NCBI GenBank assembly: GCA_016218705.1
Contig: JACRDC010000037.1
Span: 102,577-166,576, forward strand
DNA from: Desulfarculus sp.
Lineage (GTDB): Bacteria > Desulfobacterota > Desulfarculia > Desulfarculales > Desulfarculaceae
DNA: 64,000 nt
Reading direction: 5' to 3'
Each line of letters begins with the position of its first letter. Position 1 is the stretch's first letter. Position numbers and translations under genes: made by a program. The notes under the pieces were generated by a model, which worked only from the letters and a program-made list of their open reading frames with translations, searched no databases and was not told the DNA's origin. Positions 47,463 to 56,455 of the stretch are shown here, piece by piece.

Positions 47463-49445
47463 ATGAGGTTCGCAGAGGCCGGCTATCATCTGGAAATTGA
47501 CCTAGCCACCGGAAATATCGAACGAATCGAGACAAACCCCAAGCATTTGGAACTATATCTGGGCGGCCTGGGGACCAACGTCAAGGAGCTTTGGGACCGG
47601 GTCCCTCCGGAAACCAAGGCTTTCGACCCTGGCAATCTGCTCGTTTTCGCCGCCGGTCTTTTATGCGGGACTCCCGCCTATAGCTGCAACCGCACGGTCG
47701 TTAGCACCGTTTCGCCCCAGAATGATCTGCTGGCCTACCCCATGATGGGAGGGTTCTGGGCGGCGGAGTTGAAATATGCTGGATATGACAAGGCAATCCT
47801 CCGCAACAAGTCGCCTGAACTAGTTTACATATGGATACATAACGACCGCGTGGAGATTAGGGACGCCACGCATTTGCAGGGCAAGGGCGCCCTGGAAACG
47901 CAGGAGATCATCAAACGGGAACTCAATCAGCCCAACGCCTGTGTGGCCGCCATCGGCCTGGCGGGTGAAAACCGTGTGTTCACGGCTTCCATTGAGCAGA
48001 ATCGCTCCAGCGCAAGCCGGCTGGGTGGCGGCGCGGTCATGGGGGATAAAAAAGTAAAAGCCATCGCGGTGCGAGGGACTAAAGACCTGTATTTGGCGCG
48101 CGGTGCTGAATTCATGGAGCACATGAATGAGATAACAAAATATATCAACTACCGCAACGAGAACCCGCTCCCAGGGGTGATGACCATATTATCGGGTATC
48201 GGCTCGCCCCAGGAGATGAAACATACTGATGAAAAGTGGCACGCGGAAAACTTTGCCTGGGGAAACGCGCGTACGCGCCGACGCGACTTTTGGACAAAAG
48301 AAATAGATGAATCATGGTCCACGACTCAAAATAACGCGGTTAAGCGCCTTATTAGTTGCTTTAATTGTCCACAGCAATGCGGAGCTTTGATTTCGCATAA
48401 AGATGTTCCCAGATACATGATGAAATGTTTCTCCAAGCTGACCTATTGCATGGCGGGTTACGTGGATGACCTTGACTTTTCGTTTAGAATAGTCCAGCGC
48501 GCAAATGAATACGGTGTAGATGCGTTCTCGACTCCCCAGATTATGGCCTTTGCGGTTGAATTGCTGGAGGCTGGCATTCTTACCGACAAAGATTTTGCGG
48601 GGTGTCCAACGGATAAGGAAGGCCGTTTCTTCTGGTTGCTCGACAGGATAGCGCGCCGGGAAGGGATCGGCGATGTTTTGGCGGACGGGACCTACTACGC
48701 GGCAAAAGCCATTGGCAACGGCGCCGAGGAATTCGCGCATAATACGATTAAGAAGCACGAGCAGTTGCCAATCAAGCTTGGCATGTTAGACCCGTTATAC
48801 TATCTGATGTACAGTACGAATGAAAAGGTAAGCATCACGCAGATAGAAGGCAATTGGCCGCAGGGGGCCTTCCCGACCATGGAGGAAAGAGAAGCGTTTG
48901 TAAGGGATTGGCCACAGCTCCCCGATGACAAGTTCAAGCAGTATTTGTTGGATTGGGAACCGAGAGGCGAAAAGGCAAACCCGTTTTTCCCGACGCCCGA
49001 AATGTGCTCCGAGATCGTGGATTGGATGGAGATGCTCCATAATATTGATGATGCCTTGGGGTTCTGCGCGGGCATGGGTTCATTTTGCCTGAAGCCGCCA
49101 TACCACATCCATAATTATCCAAAATTGATTTCAGCGGCCACGGGAATGGATGTGGATGAAGAAGGCCTTAGAAAAACAGTCAGGAGGAGCCGAAATCTGC
49201 ACAGGGCCTATAATGTGAGGAGAGGCCTTAGAAGAAAAGATGAAAAGCCGCCCGACGACCACTGGAAAAGAAGATTTCCCGAACATGAAGAATTGCTGCT
49301 GGACACCTATTACAAATATAAAGGATGGAACAACGAGGGGATACCAACCAAGGAAACGTTATTGGACCTGGATTTGGGTTATGTAGCCGAAGATCTAGAA
49401 AACAGAGGGATTTTGAAAAATGGCGAAGATACTGAAGAAAATTAA
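47463..49445 (+). CDS. Tungsten-type aldehyde ferredoxin oxidoreductase family protein
   Basis: A 660-residue AOR-family enzyme, expected to hold a bis-pyranopterin W (or Mo) cofactor and one [4Fe-4S] cluster and to oxidise an aldehyde or reduce a carboxylate or aromatic CoA ester. The N-terminal AOR domain shows YLGGLGTNVKELWD, GLLCGTPAYSCNRT and SRLGGGAVMGDKKVKAIAVRG near 180-200. Cluster ligands are CFNCPQQC (299-306) and a distal Cys in DDALGFC near 534. Length is slightly above archaeal AOR and close to BamB-like members. The next gene, overlapping by 26 bp, encodes a multi-cluster Fe-S protein, as in two-component AORs. Base composition is clearly lower in GC than the flanks, suggesting transfer. 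The substrate is not determinable. Confidence 0.92.
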   Translation: MRFAEAGYHLEIDLATGNIERIETNPKHLELYLGGLGTNVKELWDRVPPETKAFDPGNLLVFAAGLLCGTPAYSCNRTVVSTVSPQNDLLAYPMMGGFWAAELKYAGYDKAILRNKSPELVYIWIHNDRVEIRDATHLQGKGALETQEIIKRELNQPNACVAAIGLAGENRVFTASIEQNRSSASRLGGGAVMGDKKVKAIAVRGTKDLYLARGAEFMEHMNEITKYINYRNENPLPGVMTILSGIGSPQEMKHTDEKWHAENFAWGNARTRRRDFWTKEIDESWSTTQNNAVKRLISCFNCPQQCGALISHKDVPRYMMKCFSKLTYCMAGYVDDLDFSFRIVQRANEYGVDAFSTPQIMAFAVELLEAGILTDKDFAGCPTDKEGRFFWLLDRIARREGIGDVLADGTYYAAKAIGNGAEEFAHNTIKKHEQLPIKLGMLDPLYYLMYSTNEKVSITQIEGNWPQGAFPTMEEREAFVRDWPQLPDDKFKQYLLDWEPRGEKANPFFPTPEMCSEIVDWMEMLHNIDDALGFCAGMGSFCLKPPYHIHNYPKLISAATGMDVDEEGLRKTVRRSRNLHRAYNVRRGLRRKDEKPPDDHWKRRFPEHEELLLDTYYKYKGWNNEGIPTKETLLDLDLGYVAEDLENRGILKNGEDTEEN

Positions 49446-49950
49446 AACAGTTACAATAAAGGCTGATCTGTGCAACGGATGCCGCGCATGCGAGATAGCA
49501 TGCTCGGCGTTCCACGCCTCGCCACCTTACAGCAGCATAAACCCGGCACGTTCGCGAATACGAATAATTAGATATCCACTGGATGATATATGGATGCCTG
49601 TGTTTGCGGGGGAGTATACTCCCGCTGAATGCATGGGACGCGACAAATATGTTATCGATGGAAAAGAGTATGAGGAGTGTGCTTTTTGTAGGGCGGTATG
49701 CCCTTCTCGCGAGGTGTTCAAGGAGCCTGATTCAGGCCTACCCTTGAAGTGCGACATGTGTGAAGGAGAGGACATCCCGTTGTGTGTGCTGAAATGCCTA
49801 AATAATGTGCTGATACTGGAAGAACGAGAAGAGGAAGTGAAACAACAACCCAGCCATGAAGGATTAGAGGTCAGCGTGGATGCCTTGTTGGACAAATACG
49901 GTTATAGCAAACTTTATGATGCCGTTGCGCGAAAAGCCGTGCGGGAATAA
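49420..49950 (+). CDS. Multi-cluster 4Fe-4S electron-transfer subunit of the AOR
   Basis: A 176-residue ferredoxin-like protein (HycB/BamC/AorA type). Cysteine motifs: CNGCRACEIAC (near 18-28), ECAFCRAVCP (near 87) and KCDMCEGEDIPLCVLKC (near 108-124), enough for about three [4Fe-4S] clusters. It probably links the AOR active subunit to ferredoxin or an NADH-dependent partner. The start overlaps the AOR gene by 26 bp, so the subunits are co-expressed. The C-terminal 45 residues are charged and cluster-free. GC content is low, as for the other genes of this cassette. A hairpin follows its stop. Confidence 0.9.
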   Translation: MAKILKKIKTVTIKADLCNGCRACEIACSAFHASPPYSSINPARSRIRIIRYPLDDIWMPVFAGEYTPAECMGRDKYVIDGKEYEECAFCRAVCPSREVFKEPDSGLPLKCDMCEGEDIPLCVLKCLNNVLILEEREEEVKQQPSHEGLEVSVDALLDKYGYSKLYDAVARKAVRE

Positions 49951-49983
49951 TGAGAATACGGTCACATAGTTTGTTGCTTATAT

Positions 49984-50005
49984 ACCCTGGGGCTTGCCCC
50001 AGGGT
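49984..50005. promoter_or_regulatory. Perfect hairpin between Fe-S subunit and TIM-barrel genes
   Basis: ACCCTGGGGC pairs with GCCCCAGGGT around a TT loop. It is GC-rich in AT-rich surroundings and is followed by TATCAGTTT only. It may attenuate or process the transcript, lowering expression of downstream genes relative to the AOR subunits. Confidence 0.55.
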
Positions 50006-50029
50006 TATCAGTTTAATGTTTTGTGCTCT

Positions 50030-50839
50030 ATGACACCAGAAATTGGTTTTACTACCCAGGTTATACGTAAGGCAAAATGGTATAAGTATGTCTATGAATT
50101 TGGACTAAACACCATAGAGATAAATCGCCACAACTCCAAACTCCACTTTAATCAATATTTTCTCGAAAAAGTGAAAAAGTATTTGCGGGGGTTTAACCTC
50201 AGCATACATTCTGGCACCGCCGGTATTTTTGATGATAATGATTCCTTCACTAGGGCAAACCTTGCCATTTTATACGCAGAACTAGAAATATGTAAATTCC
50301 TTGGTGCCAAGCAACTTATCTTTCACCTGAACGACGGCTATTTGGATAACCATAATAAGCAAAAGCTAAAAAGCGTATTATCACATTCCAATGATTATGG
50401 TATTGAAATGCTATTTGAGTCCAATAGTAATTTAGTGGCCGATTATGCCTATGATACTTTGGAATCATTTCCTGATATGGGGTATGTCTTGGACCTAGGT
50501 CATCTAAACAATGGCAATAGCAACAAAAAGCTGGGATGCGCGGTTGATGATTTTATAAAGAATGTAAGAGACCGCGTGGTTTATGTGCACGCAAGTAATA
50601 ACAATGGTTATAGAGACGAACATAACGATCTAGAAAACGGGACCCTTGAATGGCGAAGCATCTTGGACATGCTGGACATTACACGAGTGAAGAAGATTAT
50701 CATTGAAGTAAGTCATTCGCATATGGTCGAGAACACATTAAATATATTAAAAAGCTATTTTGGTATTGCAATTGGGGAAAAAAAATCCTTTGGAAATGAT
50801 TTAAATGCAATATATATTTCGGGAGATATGGCCCATTAA
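50030..50839 (+). CDS. Xylose isomerase-like TIM-barrel protein
   Basis: A 269-residue protein of the AP endonuclease 2/sugar-isomerase superfamily. The strand-end residues expected for metal binding are present: Glu in MLFESNS (near 138), Asp in YVLDLGH (near 165), His in VVYVHASNNN (near 195) and Glu in IIIEVSHSH (near 235), plus an early IEINR and LSIHSG. This suggests a metal-dependent isomerase, epimerase or endonuclease-like enzyme. The ATG at 50030 is used because an upstream TTG frame would run through the hairpin. It has no recognised link to AOR function; its place between the AOR genes and the radical SAM gene, with the same low GC, implies common acquisition. Confidence 0.78.
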   Translation: MTPEIGFTTQVIRKAKWYKYVYEFGLNTIEINRHNSKLHFNQYFLEKVKKYLRGFNLSIHSGTAGIFDDNDSFTRANLAILYAELEICKFLGAKQLIFHLNDGYLDNHNKQKLKSVLSHSNDYGIEMLFESNSNLVADYAYDTLESFPDMGYVLDLGHLNNGNSNKKLGCAVDDFIKNVRDRVVYVHASNNNGYRDEHNDLENGTLEWRSILDMLDITRVKKIIIEVSHSHMVENTLNILKSYFGIAIGEKKSFGNDLNAIYISGDMAH

Positions 50840-50977
50840 ATGCTTTAACTCAGTTTGCTTGGTTAGAGCCAATCAATTAAAGCATGGTGGCAATGAGTAG
50901 CTGAAACAAAAAGTGGAATACTGTGCGGGTAAAAATGTGGGTTAACAATAAGCACCTTTAGCTAGAGAGCATATTAT

Positions 50978-52090
50978 ATGAAAAAGCCTGCCGAAAAGTA
51001 TGAGCAGCTAAAAAGAATGTACGCGATAGAGGATGGAAGAGCAAGTGCCCCAGGAAGTTGGGCAAAGCTTCCAACCTTTTGGTTTATTTTATTCCTATCC
51101 TACGCATGCACACGTAGGTGCGAATACTGTTATTCTTTCAATCAGCTTGCAGGCGAAAATCAATTGGAGATGGACGATGCTGCGTTCGCGCGGCTTTTGG
51201 AATGGATTCCAGAAATTTGGCATATAAATAATGTCAAGGTAAACTACGTGGGATTCTTAGGCGGGGAGCCTTTGCTCAGGACCGACAGAATCAAGAAGGT
51301 AATGGATTCTGTTTATAACAATACAGACGGCATGCAAGGAGCCCTGAACACAAACGCTGATTTAGTAGATTCCGTGATATGGGATGATCTGGAAGGCATT
51401 CAGTGGATCACAACAAATATTACAGATTTGAGCATCGAAGAATTATCCAGGAGAATGAAGATAATTAAAGAAAGATCAAACGCCATTGGTCAAACCATAG
51501 CAGTGACCTTGGATGAATTTAACTTAAACAGAATTCTTGAAATAGCACGATTCGGCGTAGAAAACGGTTACCGCCTGCGCTACCAAAAAAATATATTTCG
51601 AGGCCTTGATATGGATTACCAGGTGAGAGCGCTAAAAGAGTATCACAAGTTGTGCGACTTGTTGGAAGAATACGTACTGTCCGGCTTCGCTGTTCACACA
51701 ACCTTCCTGTTGGACACCTTAATACCCTTATGGGAATATGATGACTCACCATATCCTTGCGGCAAAAGACTCGCCACCGTGTTCCCAGACGGATCGGTAG
51801 GACCGTGTATTAGGGACCATTCCTGCAAGACTGGAACCATATTTGACCCAAACCCCTTGAGCATAATTCAGGATAACGTTTTCCATTATGATCTCGCTAG
51901 GCAAGACATACCTGACGAGTGCCGTGCCTGTGATTCTCGAACTACCTGCCAGGGTGGATGCCCGCACGATAAATTGCTATTAAAGGGATCAAGGGCAGGA
52001 AAATCATTGGCCTGTGAGATACATAAAGAGATTATTCCCAGACTTAGGCAATTGGAGAAGCTTAAAAGAGATACTGAACATATAAAATAG
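50978..52090 (+). CDS. Radical SAM/SPASM protein, possible AOR-associated maturase
   Basis: A 370-residue radical SAM enzyme. The core motif is ACTRRCEYCYSF (CxxxCxxC, near 45), with GGEPLL near 95. The C-terminal SPASM-like region contains CGKRLA, GPCIRDHSC, DECRACDSRTTCQGGCPHD and a final LACEIH, enough cysteines for two auxiliary clusters. Radical SAM proteins with SPASM domains are known beside tungsten AOR genes in archaea and bacteria, where they have been proposed to modify the enzyme or its cofactor. That makes a maturase the best guess here. No short precursor peptide gene was found next to it. It shares the low GC of the cassette. The aldehyde dehydrogenase begins 84 bp downstream. 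Confidence 0.87.
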   Translation: MKKPAEKYEQLKRMYAIEDGRASAPGSWAKLPTFWFILFLSYACTRRCEYCYSFNQLAGENQLEMDDAAFARLLEWIPEIWHINNVKVNYVGFLGGEPLLRTDRIKKVMDSVYNNTDGMQGALNTNADLVDSVIWDDLEGIQWITTNITDLSIEELSRRMKIIKERSNAIGQTIAVTLDEFNLNRILEIARFGVENGYRLRYQKNIFRGLDMDYQVRALKEYHKLCDLLEEYVLSGFAVHTTFLLDTLIPLWEYDDSPYPCGKRLATVFPDGSVGPCIRDHSCKTGTIFDPNPLSIIQDNVFHYDLARQDIPDECRACDSRTTCQGGCPHDKLLLKGSRAGKSLACEIHKEIIPRLRQLEKLKRDTEHIK

Positions 52091-52174
52091 ATGGGCGTAT
52101 CCTGCCTATACAGCTATCGTAGCGGAGATGTTAGCCAAAAAGGGACAAGCAAGTCTGTTGTAAGGGACTCAAAG

Positions 52175-53773
52175 ATGAAGTCTGCTGAATTCCGCCTGAC
52201 ATACGCCACCATGTTTGACCCGCCTCAACGATTACACGACCTGTTTGATGCCGCCTTGGAGGGATTGCTTTCCAAACTGGGCAACGAATACCCCTTGACT
52301 ATAAATGGTAAATCGGTCAGGTGTCCTGAAAAATTCGAAGACCTATCGCCTGCTGACGACAACCAGATATTGGGGGTATTTCAGCAGGCAGGGGCCGCCG
52401 AGGCCCAACGAGCCGTGGCCGCCGCCCGTGCCGCCTTTACGGTATGGAGCAAGGTCCCCTGGCAGCGGCGCGTCGAACTCCTGCGCCGAGTGGCCGAGAT
52501 CATCCGCGAGCGCTGCTTCACCTTGGCGGCGGCATTGTCTCTTTCGGTGGGCAAGAACCGCATGGAAGCCTTGGGCGACGCGGCGGAAACGGCCGATTTG
52601 CTTGACTATGCCTGCGACCAGATGGAGGGCCACCAGGGATTTGTAGAGGAGTTACCGCGTGATCCCCTGCCGGGCCTCGTGGCGCACAACGTCTCGGTCC
52701 TCAGGCCCTACGGCCCCTGGCTAGTGGTGAGTCCCTTTAATTTCCCCTGCGCCCTGAGCGGCGGCCCGGCCGGGGCGGCTCTGTTGGCCGGCAACACCGT
52801 GATTGTCAAGTGCGCCTCTGATACCCCCCTGGCTCCCCGCCTGCTGGCCGACTGCTTCCTGGAGGCCGGTCTGCCCGATGGGGCCTTCAATTTTCTCACC
52901 GGCCCCGGCGACTCCTTGGGTCAGGCCCTCAGCAGCCATCCCGACTTGGCGGGCGTTACCTTTACCGGCTCCCATGGGGTGGGCATGGCCATCCACCGCC
53001 AGTGGGCGCAAGGCCCCTATGTGCGTCCGGTGATCCTGGAGCTGGGCGGCAAGAACCCAGCCATAGTCACCCAAAACGCCGACCTGGATGTCGCGGCACT
53101 GGGGGTGATGCGTTCAGCCTTCGGTCTCCAGGGTCAGAAGTGCTCGGCCTGCTCCAGGATATATGTGGAAAGGCCGGTCTACGCCCAATTCGTGGAACGC
53201 CTGCTGGCCCTGACCCAGGGCCTGACCATGGGAGACCCCACCCGGCGCGATGTCTACCTGGGGCCGGTGATAAATCGCCGCGCCCAGGCCCATTACCTGG
53301 AATGCTGCCAGGAGCTGGCCCGGGCGGGGGAGCTGCTCTGCGGCGGAGTGGCGCCTGACCAGGGCGAGATGGCCCGTGGGAGCTTCTGCGCCCCAACCTT
53401 GGCGGCCCAGGTTCCCCAAGACCACCCCCTGTGGCGTCAGGAGATGTTCTTGCCCATCGCCCTGCTGGCCCCAGTGGACGACTTGGAGCAGGCCTTGGCC
53501 CTGGCCAAGGACACCATCTACGGCCTGACCGCCGGCCTGTACGGCAACGCCCAGGAAGCGCGGCGCTTCTTCGAGGAGATGGAGGCGGGGGTCTGCTACG
53601 CCAACCGGCCCACAGGGGCCACCACCGGGGCTTGGCCCGGCATGCAGCCCTTTGGCGGCTGCAAGGCCTCGGGCGCGGCGGGCAAGAACGCCGGAGGACC
53701 CCATTACCTGCAGCTTTACCTGCGCGAGCAGGTGCGCGCCCAGATTGTCCGTTCCAACCATGCGCCGGAATGA
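52175..53773 (+). CDS. Aldehyde dehydrogenase (1-pyrroline-5-carboxylate dehydrogenase-like)
   Basis: A 532-residue NAD(P)-dependent enzyme. It has a Rossmann segment VVSPFNFPCAL (near 188), the FTGSHGVG loop (near 265), the catalytic Glu in LELGGKNPAIV (near 288) and the catalytic Cys in GQKCSACSRIYV (near 323), the last resembling P5C dehydrogenase and PutA C-terminal domains. Family alternatives are general ALDHs for aliphatic or aromatic aldehydes. The ATG at 52175 gives a normal N terminus; an in-frame ATG lies at 52091 right after the radical SAM stop. The first ~200 bp match the low-GC cassette, the rest is GC-rich, so a composition border falls inside the gene. It shares substrate class with the AOR and the Mop-like hydroxylase. 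Confidence 0.9.
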   Translation: MKSAEFRLTYATMFDPPQRLHDLFDAALEGLLSKLGNEYPLTINGKSVRCPEKFEDLSPADDNQILGVFQQAGAAEAQRAVAAARAAFTVWSKVPWQRRVELLRRVAEIIRERCFTLAAALSLSVGKNRMEALGDAAETADLLDYACDQMEGHQGFVEELPRDPLPGLVAHNVSVLRPYGPWLVVSPFNFPCALSGGPAGAALLAGNTVIVKCASDTPLAPRLLADCFLEAGLPDGAFNFLTGPGDSLGQALSSHPDLAGVTFTGSHGVGMAIHRQWAQGPYVRPVILELGGKNPAIVTQNADLDVAALGVMRSAFGLQGQKCSACSRIYVERPVYAQFVERLLALTQGLTMGDPTRRDVYLGPVINRRAQAHYLECCQELARAGELLCGGVAPDQGEMARGSFCAPTLAAQVPQDHPLWRQEMFLPIALLAPVDDLEQALALAKDTIYGLTAGLYGNAQEARRFFEEMEAGVCYANRPTGATTGAWPGMQPFGGCKASGAAGKNAGGPHYLQLYLREQVRAQIVRSNHAPE

Positions 53774-53782
53774 GGTGGGCTG

Positions 53783-56452
53783 ATGAAGGAAGTGAATCTT
53801 AGGATCAACGGCGTTTGGCGGCGGTTCCAGGTGGGTGCCAAGAGGGCACTGCTGGACATCCTGCGCGATGACCTGGCCCTGACCGGGGCCAAGCAGTCCT
53901 GCGACCGCCTGGGTCAGTGCGGGGCCTGCACGGTGATCGTGGACGGCAAGGCGGCCCGCTCCTGCCTGCTCACGGCCGCCGATTTGGACGGGGCCGATGT
54001 GATAACCATCGAGGGTCTGGGCACGCCGGAGAACCCCCATCTCATCCAGCACGCCTTTGTGCTGGCCGGGGCGGTGCAGTGCGGCTTCTGCACCCCGGGG
54101 CTGATCATGGCCACCAAGGCCCTGTTGGACCAGGACCCCGATCCGGACGAGGCGGCCATCAAGAAGGCCCTGCGCCACAACCTGTGCCGCTGCACCGGTT
54201 ACGTCAAGATCATGGAGGCGGTGAGGCTGGCGGGGCGCTTCCTGCGCGGCGAGAGCGCACCGGCACTGGTGGCGCCCAAGCCCACCGATGGCATCATGGG
54301 CGTCAGCCACCCGCGCCCCTCGGCCCTGGCCAAGGCCTGCGGCACCGCGCTCTTCACCGCCGACTACCGCCTGCCCGGCGCCCTGGAGATCGCGGTATTG
54401 CGCAGCCAGGTGCCCCACGCCCTCATCAAGTCCATTGATTCCTCGGCGGCCCAGGCCATGCCCGGGGTGGTGGGGGTGATGACCGCGGCTGATATCCGCG
54501 GCACCAACATCCTCAAATACATGGTGGCCGACCGCCCGGTGCTCTGCGCCGATCGGGTGCGGCAGATCGGCGACCCCATCGCCCTGGTGGCCGCGGCCAC
54601 CAGGGCCGAGGCCCAGGACGCCCTGCAAGCCGTCAAGGTGGAACTGACGCCCTTGCCGGTTCTGGAAAACCCCGGCCAGGCCATGGCCCCGGGCGCGCCC
54701 CAACTGCATGCCGGCCGGCCCAACCTGTGCTTCCGCCAGCCGCAGATCAAGGGCGACGCGGCGGCCGCCCTGGCGGACTCGGTGGCCATGGAGCGGGCGG
54801 TCTTCACCACCCAGCTTAATCATCAGGCCCCCCTGGAGCCCGAGGCCACGGTGGCCTATTGGGAGGATGCCGAAGAGGAAGGCGAGGAGCCCAAGCTGGT
54901 GGTGGTGGGCCGCAGCATCAACATCCACCATCACCTGGGCATGCTGCAAGAGGCCCTTGGCTGGGAGAACATGGCCTACCAGGAGGCCTTTGTCGGCGGC
55001 CAGTTCGGCCTCAAGATAGACGTGGTCTCCGAGGGGCTCTGCGCGGCGGCGGCCATCCATTTCCGCCGGGCGGTGCGCTATATCCCCAGCCTGCACGAGT
55101 CCATGCTCATGACCCCCAAGCGCCACCCCTTCCGCATGGACGTGCAACTGGCGGCCGATGCCCAGGGCATGCTCACGGCCTATTGCAACGACATGCTGGT
55201 GGACAACGGGGCCTACCACTCCATGGGCCACGTGGTGGTCAACCGGGCGCTCTTGATGCTCTCCGGCTCCTACCACATCCCCCACGTGCTGGCCGACAGC
55301 CGCCTGGTCTATACCAACAACCCCTGGGGCGCCGCCGCCCGGGGCGCGGGGCCGCCGCAGGCCAACTTCGCCCTGGAAGTGGCCATGGAGATGCTGGCCG
55401 ACAAGCTGGGCCTGGATCCCTTCGAGTTGCGCCTGCGCAACATCCTGCGCCCCGGCCAGACCAAGTCCACCGGCCGGGGGGTGAGCGAGTGGCCCCTGCC
55501 CGGGCTGATGGAGGCCGTGCGCCCCCACTATGAGAGGGCGCGGCAAGAGGCCGCCGCCTTCTCTCATGCCCGTCTGCGCCGGGGCGTGGGCCTGGCCACC
55601 GGCTCCTTCGGCATCGGCGGTCCGGGCGACTCGGCGGTGGCGGCGGTGGAGCTGGACGAGGACGGCGGGGTCAACGTCCACGCGGCGGCGGCCGACCCTG
55701 GCGAGGGCAACGACTCCATGCTGACCCAGATCACCGCCCAGGTGATGGGCCTGCCGCTTGCCAAGGTGCGCCTGCACACCCGCTCCACCGGCCAGACCGC
55801 GGCCTCGGGGCCGGCGGCGGGCAGCCGCATCACCTACATGATCGGCGGGGCGCTGGTGGACGCCTTGGGCAAGCTCAAGGCCGCCATGGCCGAGACCGGA
55901 GCGGCCACCGCCGCCCAGCTCAAGGCGGCGGGCCGGCCGGCGCGCTACCTGGGCAGCAAGAAAAACGAGGACGCCGGCCCCCTGGACCCCCAGACCGGCC
56001 AGGGGCCGTCCTTCGAGTCCCAGGTGCATGCGGTGCAACTGGTGGAGCTGGAGGTGGACATTCAGACCGGCGCGGTCAGGGTGCTGAAGATGACCACCGC
56101 CGTGGACGCGGGGCCGGTCATCAACCCCCTGAACCTCACCGGCCAGTTGGAGGGCGGGGCGGACATGGGCGTGGGTCTGGCCCTGCGCGAGCGATACGTG
56201 GCCGGCCAGACCAAGGACTGGCGCACCTTCAAGTTCCCCACCATCGCCGATTCCTTTGCCCACGAGGTGATAATCAGGGAAACGCCGCGCCCCAAGGGTC
56301 CCCTGGGCTGCACCGGGGTGGGCGAGATGTGCCTGGTGCCCACGGCGCCGGCGGTCATCAATGCCATCAAGAACGCCATTGGGGTCTTCATTTGCGACCT
56401 GCCGGCCACGCCCGATAAAGTGCTGGCCGCCCTGGACGGGCGCCAGGGTTAG
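53783..56452 (+). CDS. Molybdenum hydroxylase, Mop-type aldehyde oxidoreductase (xanthine oxidase family)
   Basis: An 889-residue single-chain enzyme close in length and layout to Desulfovibrio gigas aldehyde oxidoreductase. The N-terminal [2Fe-2S] domain has CDRLGQCGACTV with a distal C (SCLL), the second has QCGFCTPG and LCRCTGY. Mo-binding domains follow from about 165: GQFGLKIDVVSEG, RGAGPPQANFALE, and GCTGVGEMCLVPTAPA with the catalytic Glu at about 848. There is no FAD domain, as in Mop. The likely reaction is hydroxylation of an aldehyde or N-heterocycle at a Mo site needing a terminal sulfido (or selenido) ligand. It is followed after 3 bp by a DsrC-like gene and then a cysteine desulfurase, suggesting local cofactor sulfuration. 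Confidence 0.93.
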   Translation: MKEVNLRINGVWRRFQVGAKRALLDILRDDLALTGAKQSCDRLGQCGACTVIVDGKAARSCLLTAADLDGADVITIEGLGTPENPHLIQHAFVLAGAVQCGFCTPGLIMATKALLDQDPDPDEAAIKKALRHNLCRCTGYVKIMEAVRLAGRFLRGESAPALVAPKPTDGIMGVSHPRPSALAKACGTALFTADYRLPGALEIAVLRSQVPHALIKSIDSSAAQAMPGVVGVMTAADIRGTNILKYMVADRPVLCADRVRQIGDPIALVAAATRAEAQDALQAVKVELTPLPVLENPGQAMAPGAPQLHAGRPNLCFRQPQIKGDAAAALADSVAMERAVFTTQLNHQAPLEPEATVAYWEDAEEEGEEPKLVVVGRSINIHHHLGMLQEALGWENMAYQEAFVGGQFGLKIDVVSEGLCAAAAIHFRRAVRYIPSLHESMLMTPKRHPFRMDVQLAADAQGMLTAYCNDMLVDNGAYHSMGHVVVNRALLMLSGSYHIPHVLADSRLVYTNNPWGAAARGAGPPQANFALEVAMEMLADKLGLDPFELRLRNILRPGQTKSTGRGVSEWPLPGLMEAVRPHYERARQEAAAFSHARLRRGVGLATGSFGIGGPGDSAVAAVELDEDGGVNVHAAAADPGEGNDSMLTQITAQVMGLPLAKVRLHTRSTGQTAASGPAAGSRITYMIGGALVDALGKLKAAMAETGAATAAQLKAAGRPARYLGSKKNEDAGPLDPQTGQGPSFESQVHAVQLVELEVDIQTGAVRVLKMTTAVDAGPVINPLNLTGQLEGGADMGVGLALRERYVAGQTKDWRTFKFPTIADSFAHEVIIRETPRPKGPLGCTGVGEMCLVPTAPAVINAIKNAIGVFICDLPATPDKVLAALDGRQG

Positions 56453-56455
56453 GCC

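Noticed and set aside
50840..50977. A precursor peptide for the radical SAM protein
   Set aside because: The gap has no frame of useful length with a ribosome-binding site, so a peptide-modifying cluster is not supported here.
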